A stretch of 40,415 nt of DNA from Candidatus Neomarinimicrobiota bacterium (GTDB lineage Bacteria > Fidelibacterota > SORT01). The notes beneath the pieces were generated by a model, which was given only the letters and a program-made list of their open reading frames with translations, was not told the DNA's origin and made no database searches. Where the stretch lies: contig JACZTG010000020.1 in assembly GCA_022573815.1 (NCBI GenBank), positions 1 to 40,415 on the forward strand, written 5' to 3'. Below, one piece after another: positions 15,437 through 22,979 of the stretch (position 1 is its first letter; every line of letters starts with the position of its first letter). A program made the position numbers and the translations under genes.

Positions 15437-16911
15437 GCAGTTTTCCTTTTTGATCTAAGCGGTATTGAAACAGTGAATGTTGTTTCGCTTCCCTCTTCGG
15501 ATTTTACACTAAGGCTGCCGCCAAAAGAATTAATAATTCCTCTGCTTACCCAAAGTCCGAGACCCGTTCCCTTTCCAACTTCTTTGGTAGTGAAAAACGG
15601 TTCAAATATCCGTTCTATTTTATCGGAAGAAACGCCGATTCCGTCGTCAATAACCTCAATTATAACACTGTTATTGACTTCTTTGGATTTTAATTTAATC
15701 ACGCCTGCGCCGTTTTTGACGGCATCAAGAGAGTTAAGGATTAAATTCAGTATTACCTGAAACAACTGGTCGGCAATTAACACCGGTTCCGATAACTTAG
15801 CTGCCAGTTCTATTTTAAAATCCACATTTTTCGATTTTTCATCAATCAAAACAATTCTTACCGCTTTTTCAATTTGGGCGTTAATGTCGGTAGGTTCTTC
15901 TTCTAAATCTGATGGTCGAGAAAAATCCACTAAATCTCTTATGATTTGAGTGATTCGTCTTGTTTGGCCTATAATCAAATCCAGCTTATCTCGAGTAGCG
16001 CCCTCCTTGGATTGTCTTTGCAGCACCTGAACAAGGGAGGAAATGGAAGTGAGCGGATTTCCGACCTCATGAGCGATTCCGGCCGCCAGTTGACCCAGCA
16101 CAGCCAATTGTTCAGACCTGCCTATTTTTTGACGTAGTGTAAGAAATTCTGTCATATCCTGCCCAATTGCAAGCACACCGCTGATATTGCCATTTTCATC
16201 TTTCAGTGTGGTGATACTCCACAAAATGGTTCGCGTTTCTCCTGATTTAGTCAATATTTCGTTTTCATATTGTAGAGGGCCGCCCGATTGCAATAAGCTA
16301 TTATAGACAGCCTCATCATTTTTTCTTTTTTCCTTATCGGAAAATAGTTCAAACCAGTTTTTATTGATGACTTCTGTTTCTTTATAGCCGAGAAATGACT
16401 CGCAATAAGAATTAAATATGATGATTTTTCCCTCTGTATCAAGCGATATGACGAGACTGTTGACCGTGTTGAGCAATGATTCAGAGAAACGCTTCTCAAC
16501 AACCAACTCTTTGCCCAACTGATATTTTTCGGATAAATCAATAGTTAAACCCATATATCCCGTTAATTCCTCGCTTTCGTAAATTGGCGTAATCGATACA
16601 TAAACGGGAATTTCAATACCATCTTTTGTTTTATTAAAAAGTTCACCTTTCCACTGATTTTTGGTTAATAGACTATTCCACATCTCGACATAAATATTAT
16701 CTTCAGTCACCGATGATCGTAAAATTCTGTTAGTTTTTCCAAGAGCCTCATCGGATGAATATCCATACATTTTGGTAAACGCCGGATTAATATCCTTAAT
16801 TATACCATCTTTATTTGTGAGGACTATCGCGTCTGTGGAATGATGAAAAGCATTTGAGAGGCGTTGAATAGTTGCCGTGGATGGTGAAGCTATTGTTTTA
16901 TTTATAACCAT
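15433..16911 (-). CDS. Soluble PAS-PAS histidine kinase
   Basis: This 492-residue kinase has no membrane helix. Two PAS domains (about 15-130 and 142-255) are followed by a HisKA dimerisation helix with the phospho-His in AAGIAHEVGNPLTSI (His281) and a HATPase_c domain with N-box NLILNSLDAVKNGAG, G1 DDGIGVS, the F-box FEPFFTTKEVGKGTGLGLWV and the final G-box. The PAS domains carry no CxxCH, so the ligand (haem b, flavin or none) is unknown. It is the cytoplasmic partner of the overlapping NtrC-type regulator. Sensing of redox or respiratory state is inferred from the neighbouring cytochrome genes. Confidence 0.93.
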   Translation of the reverse strand: MVINKTIASPSTATIQRLSNAFHHSTDAIVLTNKDGIIKDINPAFTKMYGYSSDEALGKTNRILRSSVTEDNIYVEMWNSLLTKNQWKGELFNKTKDGIEIPVYVSITPIYESEELTGYMGLTIDLSEKYQLGKELVVEKRFSESLLNTVNSLVISLDTEGKIIIFNSYCESFLGYKETEVINKNWFELFSDKEKRKNDEAVYNSLLQSGGPLQYENEILTKSGETRTILWSITTLKDENGNISGVLAIGQDMTEFLTLRQKIGRSEQLAVLGQLAAGIAHEVGNPLTSISSLVQVLQRQSKEGATRDKLDLIIGQTRRITQIIRDLVDFSRPSDLEEEPTDINAQIEKAVRIVLIDEKSKNVDFKIELAAKLSEPVLIADQLFQVILNLILNSLDAVKNGAGVIKLKSKEVNNSVIIEVIDDGIGVSSDKIERIFEPFFTTKEVGKGTGLGLWVSRGIINSFGGSLSVKSEEGSETTFTVSIPLRSKRKTA

Positions 16912-16980
16912 CTAAATAAGATACAAAACCAATTTTCAAATCTATTAGAATACCCCCTATTCAATAAACTTTCGTTTATC

Positions 16981-17355
16981 TTATATTTCTATGTTTAATT
17001 CCTCATCAAAATCAGATGTTTCTTCCGATTTACTTCTAAGCATTTCCAAAACTTTTCCAGCCTGTTCTTTTAATCTCTCAATAAAAATATTCGCATCAGA
17101 TTTATGCGCAAACAGTAAGATTGTACTCTCATTGGATTTGATATTCAGTCGCACTTTTGTAGCAGGTCTGCTTGCTGTTAATGTATGCCCTCTTTCTCTT
17201 GCGCCATTCACATGAAGTGCTATTATAAAATCCTCATCAAAATACTTAGTTAGTAGAGATTCATCGGAAGAAATGTCGAAATCAATCGTGACTTCATAGA
17301 ATTGAGTGTCCTTCATCAAACTAATCACTTTTTTCTTAGAAATATTAAGAAACAT
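16981..17355 (-). CDS. Conserved-looking cytoplasmic protein, unknown function
   Basis: This 124-residue protein has no signal peptide or membrane helix. It appears as alternating beta-strands (QFYEVTIDFDI, FIIALHVNGARERGHTL, TKVRLNIKSNESTILLFAH), then a helix (ANIFIERLKEQAGKVLEMLRS) and an acidic tail. AGGAG precedes the first ATG, so I kept that start. It lies 33 bases after the MgtC-like gene and 69 before the kinase, on the same strand, probably in one transcript. I do not recognise the fold. Confidence 0.7.
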   Translation of the reverse strand: MFLNISKKKVISLMKDTQFYEVTIDFDISSDESLLTKYFDEDFIIALHVNGARERGHTLTASRPATKVRLNIKSNESTILLFAHKSDANIFIERLKEQAGKVLEMLRSKSEETSDFDEELNIEI

Positions 17356-17388
17356 TTTTAACTCCTACCTATTAAAAATAAATAATAT

Positions 17389-17835
17389 CTACTCATCTTT
17401 TGAGTTTCCCCCTTCATCCGATGAGGTGGCTCCTAAGTTCAAGTGATTCAGCACTATATAGCCAAGAATCGCCGCTATCACCGCTTCTATTATTTCTCCT
17501 GCGCCCACAAGTATTCCAAGCGATGCGGAATATAATAATTTGATCCCGGAGAAGATCCCTGACGTATTGGATTGAGCATTAATCATCTTCGAGGATAAAA
17601 TTGCTATCGCAACGAGAATTCCTGTTATAACGAAACCAAGCATAAAATCGTTTGAATCGCTACCTGACTTGGTTGAGGCCATAACGAGCATAGAAGACAG
17701 TGTTCCGGCCAATACATAAGCCTTTAAATCAGTTGAATTGTCATCCTTTAGCGCCTGCCATCCCATTACACCGCTAACGAGAGCAGACAACAACAATTTG
17801 AAAGAAAATATTATCCAATCCCCGATAAAACCCAC
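17389..17835 (-). CDS. Divergent MgtC/SapB-like membrane protein
   Basis: This 148-residue protein has four to five hydrophobic helices. The N-terminal LLLSALVSGVMGWQALKDD and TDLKAYVLAGTLSSMLVMAS mirror the MgtC pattern (a conserved helix, then a segment aligned to GLRTHMLVALGSALFM). The C-terminal SASLGILVGAGEIIEAVIAAILGYIVL resembles the MgtC helix SIWVTAAIGLAVGAG. The family signature GIGFLGAG and the first acidic residues are lost, so it may not act in Mg2+ stress as MgtC does. The start is GTG with AAGGAG six to nine bases before it. A promoter lies at 17914-17942. Confidence 0.6.
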   Translation of the reverse strand: MGFIGDWIIFSFKLLLSALVSGVMGWQALKDDNSTDLKAYVLAGTLSSMLVMASTKSGSDSNDFMLGFVITGILVAIAILSSKMINAQSNTSGIFSGIKLLYSASLGILVGAGEIIEAVIAAILGYIVLNHLNLGATSSDEGGNSKDE

Positions 17836-17913
17836 TTAATGCTCTCCTTGTAGATAATTGATAACGTGATATAGCAATAATCTGCCGCATCACAGTTGAT
17901 TCCACTATCTTAA

Positions 17914-17942
17914 ATTTAAAGCTTACTCTTAGCGATTGTCAA
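17914..17942 (-). promoter_or_regulatory. Sigma70-type promoter for the mgtC-like/two-component genes
   Basis: On the minus strand TTGACA (17942-17937), exactly 17 bases, then TTAAAT (17919-17914). The start would be near 17907. The downstream segment CCGCATCACA (17884-17893) repeats one half of the CRP-like operator at 2881-2896. Confidence 0.5.
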
Positions 17943-18008
17943 CTTATAATGCAATAATCACAACGGAAATTACTTAACTTTATTAGTAATTGATAAGGCT
18001 GAACAGAA

Positions 18009-19271
18009 CTAAACTGAAATATCGCTGTCTTCAAGCGTAAAAATCGTAATTTCCGGCGTAGAATTTAATCTGATAGGCGGACCCACAGTTCCAATTCCTC
18101 TGTTTACATAAAGTTTTGAATTGCCGATACTGAATTCCCCTTTAATATAGGGAGTAACAAGATTAACAAAGCTGTAATGATTTCCAAGCAATTTCACTCC
18201 CACCTGACCTCCATGCGTATGCCCTGAAAGTGTCAGGTTTACATTCCGATTTGCAGCTTCGGGAAATGTATCCGGGTTGTGAGACAAGAGAATCACCATA
18301 TCTGAACTTTCTGTGTCAGCAAGAGCGGCATCGAAATCAGGCTTTCCAACCCAAAGATCATCTAATCCGGCAATGGATAATTTTTCACCCCGAATGACAA
18401 TCTCCTCAGAGGAATTCAGAAGTATATTTATCCCGATTGATTCCATTTGTTTTCTGACTTCTTTTGCGCCGGTATAATAATCATGATTCCCGAGACATCC
18501 GTAAACTCCATAGGGGGCATTTATCCGCTTCAATCCTAAGGCGGCGACCGGAATATATTTAACCGAATTCGAAACGAAATCACCTGTGATAACAATTATA
18601 TCGGGCTTCTCTTTAGAGATATTTCCCGTCAGCTGTTCCATATCGTACTGACCAATAAATTGATTTACATGAAGGTCGCTGACCTGCGCTATTTTCAGTC
18701 CCTTTAAACCTACAGGTAATCCGGGTATTTTCAGCGAGACTTTGTTCAATACAGGTTTGCTTTTAGCTATGATCGCAGCATATCCGAATGTAGTTATGGG
18801 AGCTGCCACTAAGCCGATTGAGACAATGGAACCGGTTTGGAGAAATTTTCGACGCTCGGAAGAAATCAGTTCCGGTTCATTTTCTGATTTCTTAAGATAA
18901 TTAAATAACCTCCTTCCAAATTTAACTGTTAATTGCAGCAGATCTCTGAGAATTAGAAATAAAAACATTGATATTGAGGATACTATCCAAATTATTAGCG
19001 GATAAAACAGGAAATATTTTATTACCACGGAACCGTTTGAATCGAACCCGAATAATAATGTAAACAATGCAGCAGAAATCAAATATACGAAAAAGATTCT
19101 CGCTAATAATATAAAACGTTTTTCTTCAGACGATTCAATTCCAAATTCCTTGATGAAATTTTGTAATCGTGAATAAAGCGACCATTGCAATCCAATAAAC
19201 GAAATAATCAGCGCTATAGGTATCAGTAATCGTATACCGCTAAGATGCATCGTCGTCCATTTCCAACTCAT
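18009..19271 (-). CDS. Membrane-anchored calcineurin-like metallophosphoesterase
   Basis: This 420-residue protein has an N-terminal domain of about four membrane helices (10-115), a linker with an internal twin-arginine-like RRKFLQTG segment and a fifth hydrophobic stretch, and then a metallophosphoesterase domain. Metal-binding motifs are DLH (199-201), GD (230-231), GNHD (261-264), SHNP and GHTHGG. This is the YkuE/YaeI/LpxG-like layout; relatives hydrolyse UDP-diacylglucosamine or other membrane-derived phosphodiesters. The start overlaps the preceding gene by 32 bases, and an alternative ATG at 19250 (residue 8) is equally plausible. Confidence 0.88.
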   Translation of the reverse strand: MSWKWTTMHLSGIRLLIPIALIISFIGLQWSLYSRLQNFIKEFGIESSEEKRFILLARIFFVYLISAALFTLLFGFDSNGSVVIKYFLFYPLIIWIVSSISMFLFLILRDLLQLTVKFGRRLFNYLKKSENEPELISSERRKFLQTGSIVSIGLVAAPITTFGYAAIIAKSKPVLNKVSLKIPGLPVGLKGLKIAQVSDLHVNQFIGQYDMEQLTGNISKEKPDIIVITGDFVSNSVKYIPVAALGLKRINAPYGVYGCLGNHDYYTGAKEVRKQMESIGINILLNSSEEIVIRGEKLSIAGLDDLWVGKPDFDAALADTESSDMVILLSHNPDTFPEAANRNVNLTLSGHTHGGQVGVKLLGNHYSFVNLVTPYIKGEFSIGNSKLYVNRGIGTVGPPIRLNSTPEITIFTLEDSDISV

Positions 19272-19791
19272 TAATTGTAAGAGATTTACTTATTTTGCCT
19301 GATGAATTAAACTCAATAGTTTTTAAAAGCATCTCCTCGAAATCTTCGCTATCATTCATAATTTCCTTTCTCACAGATATACCGATTTTCGGGAATCGTA
19401 AATTAAACAGATCTTCCATTATCTCTCTATCACTCTTTTGAGGATTTTTTGCCCGCAGATCCTCAACTTCCTTATAGATTTTCCGGATATAGCGCTTGTC
19501 ATCTTCTAATCCTTTTGAGATAATGGCTAAAACGATAATAAGAGCTAAGACGAATAGTCCCCTCATTATATTATCAAACATCATCAAAACTATTCCGTTG
19601 CCGATTAAAATTGTTGAGGCGAATGTCAAAACTACATATAGCCGATCTTCTTTATCGGTCATTACCCTTGAAAATAGTCCAATGATACCTAATGTGAGAG
19701 AAATGAAAATTATTAAGTTCAAGTATTCAAGTCTATTTTTAGTTTGAACCGCAGCTATGGTCACAGCCGCCAAGTTTACTTGGAGTTTCAA
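19240..19791 (-). CDS. Membrane protein with cytoplasmic acidic tail, unknown
   Basis: This is an open frame of up to 183 residues with three hydrophobic helices (about 25-41, 51-71, 77-93), then a charged helical region (DDKRYIRKIYKEVEDLRAKNPQKSDREIMEDLF) and an acidic C-terminus. The frame opens at a TTG at 19791 inside the upstream gene, without a ribosome-binding site. The true start is probably nearer residue 20 (about 19735), so the N-terminus is uncertain. It overlaps the metallophosphoesterase at its end. The same-strand overlaps on both sides suggest one transcript. The family is not recognised. Confidence 0.6.
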   Translation of the reverse strand: MKLQVNLAAVTIAAVQTKNRLEYLNLIIFISLTLGIIGLFSRVMTDKEDRLYVVLTFASTILIGNGIVLMMFDNIMRGLFVLALIIVLAIISKGLEDDKRYIRKIYKEVEDLRAKNPQKSDREIMEDLFNLRFPKIGISVRKEIMNDSEDFEEMLLKTIEFNSSGKISKSLTINELEMDDDAS

Positions 19792-20092
19792 GACAGCCGG
19801 TAACTAATGCGATAAGATATTCTAAAGGATACTTATCGGACAAATTAAATTTTTGATTTTCTCTGAACGGTTGCATAGAATATTCCTTTAATTCATCAAA
19901 AAACACCAGCATTCTTTGTTCCAGGCCGCGCCGGTAAAATAAATCGCCTATTAAAGCCCAATCATTTTCGTATAAAGTAGCTTCTTCAATGAGCTCCCAA
20001 TTATTTTCGGTGAGGGTATATTCTTCTTTTAACAATTCAACCAATCCAATGTTTTTGTGCCTATCTCTTTCTCTCTTTGTGCTTTTAATCAT
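19739..20092 (-). CDS. Small soluble protein with Cys-His tail
   Basis: This is a 117-residue protein from the ATG at 20092, five bases after the stop of the upstream gene. The frame is open further upstream, but that part overlaps the preceding gene. It is mostly helical (VELLKEEYTLTENNWELIEEATLYENDWALIGDLFYRRGLEQRMLVFFDELKEY). It ends in GGCDHSCGSN, a Cys-x-His-x-x-Cys cluster that could bind metal. It has no signal peptide. Function unknown; it belongs to the 18009-20750 cluster. Confidence 0.55.
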   Translation of the reverse strand: MIKSTKRERDRHKNIGLVELLKEEYTLTENNWELIEEATLYENDWALIGDLFYRRGLEQRMLVFFDELKEYSMQPFRENQKFNLSDKYPLEYLIALVTGCLETPSKLGGCDHSCGSN

Positions 20093-20096
20093 ATGA

Positions 20097-20750
20097 TCAT
20101 TCAGTTTTCGGAGCCGAACTATAGGCTCTGTCGATTTGATTTGGATAAATAAGAACCATTTCTGCGCCATGAAAAGTATATTTTAGTAATCCGCTGACCC
20201 TGACCTGACGGTAAAGGAAGAAACTATCTAACGGATAAGGAAATTCATCCGCGTCTTTCACGGAGATGACAGCGCGAAATTTCTCTCCTACAGGGTCCAT
20301 ATAGAAATAATAATATTTTGGGGTAAGTACAATCCGTTCGATATTACCTTCTACCGTAAAATTATTTCCTACCCAACGCCTTGATTCCTCCCATCCAATG
20401 ACTTTAAAAGGAGGAGGAAACCATTTTGAGTGGCTACTTAAAACTTTAGAGAATAAATCAATTATCTCGGGAGGCTCTGTAAGCGACAGATTTTTCAATC
20501 TCGTCCAACCTTTATATTTATCAGCATATAAAATATATGCCCATTCATCCTTTTCGGCGAGTATCTCTATCTCTTCACCGTATTGTAACTCAGCCACAAT
20601 ATCGAAGCCTCTATAGGTCTTTTCATATACATCTACCATTGAAGCTATTGCATATGCTTTTACTCCGGCATTGTCCTGACCATAAATAAACGAACTGCTG
20701 TGCAGAAATGTTTCAACCAATATCATTATATAGAATGCTGTTCTGTTCAT
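20097..20750 (-). CDS. Exported SH3b-domain protein
   Basis: This 217-residue protein has a signal peptide (1-25, ending SSFIYGQ). Residues about 32-85 form a bacterial SH3 domain (VDVYEKTYRGFDIVAELQYGEEIEI, then WAYILYADKYKGWTR), which usually binds peptidoglycan or other wall ligands. The second half (about 125-205) is beta-rich (VEGNIERIVLTPKYYYFYM ... VSGLLKYTFHGAEMVLI) and resembles an OB-fold. It leads a short minus-strand group that ends with the metallophosphoesterase. A promoter lies at 20786-20814. A cell-envelope role is inferred. Confidence 0.8.
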   Translation of the reverse strand: MNRTAFYIMILVETFLHSSSFIYGQDNAGVKAYAIASMVDVYEKTYRGFDIVAELQYGEEIEILAEKDEWAYILYADKYKGWTRLKNLSLTEPPEIIDLFSKVLSSHSKWFPPPFKVIGWEESRRWVGNNFTVEGNIERIVLTPKYYYFYMDPVGEKFRAVISVKDADEFPYPLDSFFLYRQVRVSGLLKYTFHGAEMVLIYPNQIDRAYSSAPKTE

Positions 20751-20785
20751 TATCGTCGCATATTTATTATATCTTGTTCCATCAG

Positions 20786-20814
20786 AATTTATTCTATTGC
20801 GCTATAAGTGGCAA
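20786..20814 (-). promoter_or_regulatory. Candidate promoter for the SH3b gene group
   Basis: On the minus strand TTGCCA (20814-20809), 17 bases, then TAAATT (20791-20786). The -10 box is the same as that of the tRNA promoter at the left edge. The start would be near 20779, 29 bases before the ATG. Confidence 0.4.
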
Positions 20815-20902
20815 GGCGAAGTTAAGCAGCGTGCAATTATATACGTTTTTCTCTAATGATTTATTTCAGCGAACCGATAATAGTACAAAGGAGAATAATA
20901 CT

Positions 20903-20971
20903 ATGAGAAGAATCGATAAAGCGTTTATAAACTTGCTGTGTGTCGCATACCTGATTAGAGATATATTTTAA
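20903..20971 (+). CDS. Possible 22-residue hydrophobic peptide
   Basis: ATG at 20903 is preceded by AAAGGAG at a spacing of 8-9 bases, better than most genes here. The predicted peptide, MRRIDKAFINLLCVAYLIRD plus IF, has a basic start and a hydrophobic middle. It could be a real small protein, a leader peptide or a relic. No neighbour explains it. Confidence 0.3.
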   Translation: MRRIDKAFINLLCVAYLIRDIF

Positions 20972-21097
20972 AAACAGGTAATTGGGTAATATTAAATATA
21001 ACGAAATAATATTATAGTAGAATAATAATTCGCTTTGAAATTCGGATAAGCTGCTCATAGATTCTCTGCATATCATGAATTTATACGACAGTAGAAG

Positions 21098-21550
21098 TTG
21101 AAACACATTTTCATTTTCATAATTCTCTTTGCGATTACTTCATCAGAGATATATGCGCAAGAACGTCTTAACTGCAACGATTATTATCTAACTGCTGGAA
21201 GAGATTATCAAGCCAACGATGATTATATTGCCGCATTATCTTTTTATTTCAAGCAAAGAAAGTATTATCCCGGTTGCCCCGAAACAGAAACAGCTCTATA
21301 CAATTCTATACAAATATTTCATGAAAAAATAATGGCTTCCAAGGGCGTAGAACACACAGCAGAAGCTCGTTCGCTTGTTATAGAATTTTCCGAAATATCA
21401 GATGATTCTACAATGATTGCTGATGTCAAGTCGTGGTGGTTTGATATTCAAACGAAAGAAAAGGAAATTACACTTACTGCAACGGTATTTTGGACGATTG
21501 TAGGCTCAATAGCCTTAGTAGTATTATATTTTACGGCAGCCGGCAGCTAA
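21098..21550 (+). CDS. Exported protein with TPR-like region and C-terminal anchor
   Basis: This 150-residue protein starts at TTG (21098). The signal peptide is residues 1-20 (ending SSEIYAQ). Helices resembling a tetratricopeptide repeat follow (YYLTAGRDYQANDDYIAALSFYFKQRKYYPGC), with Cys26 and Cys59. A single C-terminal membrane helix (about 125-147) ends the protein, so it would be anchored with the helical domain in the periplasm. It is convergent with and overlaps the next minus-strand gene by four bases at the stop. Function not recognised. Confidence 0.6.
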   Translation: MKHIFIFIILFAITSSEIYAQERLNCNDYYLTAGRDYQANDDYIAALSFYFKQRKYYPGCPETETALYNSIQIFHEKIMASKGVEHTAEARSLVIEFSEISDDSTMIADVKSWWFDIQTKEKEITLTATVFWTIVGSIALVVLYFTAAGS

Positions 21551-21813
21551 AGATTATCAAGAATAGAAGATACCCATTCATCCGATTGTTGTAGCTCCTC
21601 ATTTAGTATCCACTCCAATTCTCGGATAATTGCTCTTTCAATATGCAGCATTTCCTTGAACAGTCGATCTACTATCGCATCATCCTCGGGATTTACTTCT
21701 ATTTCTGCGGATTCTGATAACTCTTTCAATCTATTTTTGAATTGTTCTTTAGTAAAGGAAAGTGCTTCCCGGTGCATTTTGAGAGATGTTCTAATTTCCT
21801 CTTCATTTTTCAT
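21547..21813 (-). CDS. Small charged coiled-coil protein
   Basis: This 88-residue, highly charged protein looks fully helical (EEIRTSLKMHREALSFTKEQFKNRLKELSES, then RLFKEMLHIERAIIRELEWIL). It has no signal peptide. The ribosome-binding site is weak. It could be a small adaptor or oligomerisation module. It converges on the gene at 21098-21550. Not recognised. Confidence 0.5.
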   Translation of the reverse strand: MKNEEEIRTSLKMHREALSFTKEQFKNRLKELSESAEIEVNPEDDAIVDRLFKEMLHIERAIIRELEWILNEELQQSDEWVSSILDNL

Positions 21814-22410
21814 AATTATTGTCTTTCTAATTAATTATTAAATTCTATATAGATTAAAATGTAACCCGTTGGAAGTTTAATTTCAATATTGCCTCGCTTA
21901 TCAATTAAACAGCTATTACGCAATTTGTACAATAACATCGGCAGCATCATTAAGAACTTTAGTGAGTAATATAAATTTCTGTTAAATCAATAAGTTTTAT
22001 GAGCAATGGTTTAGTTTAATCGAATTATAGACAACGATTATATGATATTTATTAAATATTCCATATTAGCTGAACTTAATCTGTTGTATGACGATAATAA
22101 CAGTAAGGCAAAAACTGGATGAATAGAAGAAAAAGAAGAAGAAATGTCAAACGTGATAATTACATACCCTACAGAATGGGATGATTTCGAATCTGATGAA
22201 AAAGACAGGTTGGAGATTGAGGTTTGAAAGCTGCTTTCACTCTACAATCTTTTCCTTATTCACAGATAAAAATAGAAATTGTCGTCATTAACTTCTTATG
22301 CATTTATTTGCCTTACATTCTTCCGGTTATCTTCAATTAGTTAAATTCACTCTAAATTAAAAATTGGATAATTATTAAAATTAATGGCACAAAATATCAT
22401 TAATAAATAA
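21814..22410. other. Long intergenic region, mostly without genes
   Basis: About 600 bases of AT-rich DNA lie between the small coiled-coil gene and the chemosensory operon. The only protein-like trace is the broken small frame at 22088-22227. I see no RNA gene, repeat or strong promoter. Confidence 0.4.
22088..22227 (+). pseudogene. Possible frameshifted small acidic protein gene
   Basis: Two short frames join into one plausible protein. ATG at 22088 gives MTIITVRQKLDE and a stop. A second frame directly continues as IEEKEEEMSNVIITYPTEWD and on to EKDRLEIEV with a stop at 22225-22227. One inserted base near 22123 would fuse them into about 46 residues. The second frame alone, from the ATG at 22144 behind AAGAAGAA, would give 27 residues. 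No family is recognised. Confidence 0.22.
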
Positions 22411-22436
22411 GGAGTCTCCAACAGTATAGAGACTCC
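22411..22436 (-). terminator. Intrinsic terminator of the chemosensory operon
   Basis: GGAGTCTC (22411-22418) pairs with GAGACTCC (22429-22436). Three more A-T pairs flank the stem. On the minus strand TTATTTATT follows. It lies 25 bases after the cheW stop. Confidence 0.75.
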
Positions 22437-22460
22437 TTAATCATTTTATTCTGATATTTC

Positions 22461-22964
22461 TTAATCTTCAGCTGCCTCAAATAACTTATCCTTTTCAGAA
22501 CCTGAAAGGATTTTGTCAATATCAAGCAGCATTAGCAATTTGTCATCCAACTTACCTACCCCGAGGATATACTCCGCCTTATCGTCCGCTGAAATATTCG
22601 GAGCCGGTTCGATTTTGTCGGCAGGAAGGCGGATGATTTCAGATACTGCGTCAACTATAAACCCTACAGTTCTGTCACCAATCTCTCCCACTACGATGCG
22701 GGTCTGTTTATCGTATTCCTTGTGCGGCATATTGAACCTCTTCCTAAGGTCGATTATCGGTATGACATTCCCGCGCAGATTGATAACGCCTTCCACAAAG
22801 TCCGGAGACTGAGGGATTTTCGTTATCTCGGTAATCCTGTTTATTTCCTGAACCTTGAGGATATCGATTCCATACTCCTCATCATCGAGCTGAAACCCTA
22901 CGAGCTGGAGTAAGTCAGTCGTTTTTGAATTAGAATCGTTTGTGCTTTGTGTAGATTCGGTCAT
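22461..22964 (-). CDS. cheW: Chemotaxis coupling protein CheW
   Basis: This 167-residue protein has a short Ser/Thr-rich N-terminus and then the CheW beta-barrel fold: LVGFQLDDEEYGIDILKVQEI, IPQSPDFVEGVINLRGNVIPIIDLRKRF, GFIVDAVSEIIRLP and YILGVGKLDDKLLMLLDID. It links chemoreceptors to the kinase CheA, which is not encoded in the window. It begins 15 bases after the chemoreceptor stop behind AAGGAGTGAG, so receptor and coupler are made together. It is the last gene before the terminator at 22411-22436. Confidence 0.97.
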   Translation of the reverse strand: MTESTQSTNDSNSKTTDLLQLVGFQLDDEEYGIDILKVQEINRITEITKIPQSPDFVEGVINLRGNVIPIIDLRKRFNMPHKEYDKQTRIVVGEIGDRTVGFIVDAVSEIIRLPADKIEPAPNISADDKAEYILGVGKLDDKLLMLLDIDKILSGSEKDKLFEAAED

Positions 22965-22979
22965 GAACTCACTCCTTCT

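Larger units (their letters stand above)
20751..21097. other. Divergent intergenic region
   Basis: This 347-base region lies between the SH3b gene (minus) and the TTG-started gene at 21098 (plus). It contains the promoter at 20786-20814 and a tiny frame at 20903-20971. Other open frames here lack ribosome-binding sites and look random. Confidence 0.4.

Noticed and set aside
17869-17885. Possible sigma54 site CGGCAGA...TTGCT before the mgtC-like gene
   Set aside because: GG to GC spacing is 9 instead of 10 bases, and a good sigma70-type promoter lies just upstream.
20861-21106. 81-codon minus-strand frame
   Set aside because: Low-complexity Leu/Ile/Tyr-rich translation of AT-rich intergenic DNA; no ribosome-binding site.
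22385-22399. TGGCACA on the plus strand near the cheW terminator
   Set aside because: No TTGC element at the required distance and no gene downstream on that strand.
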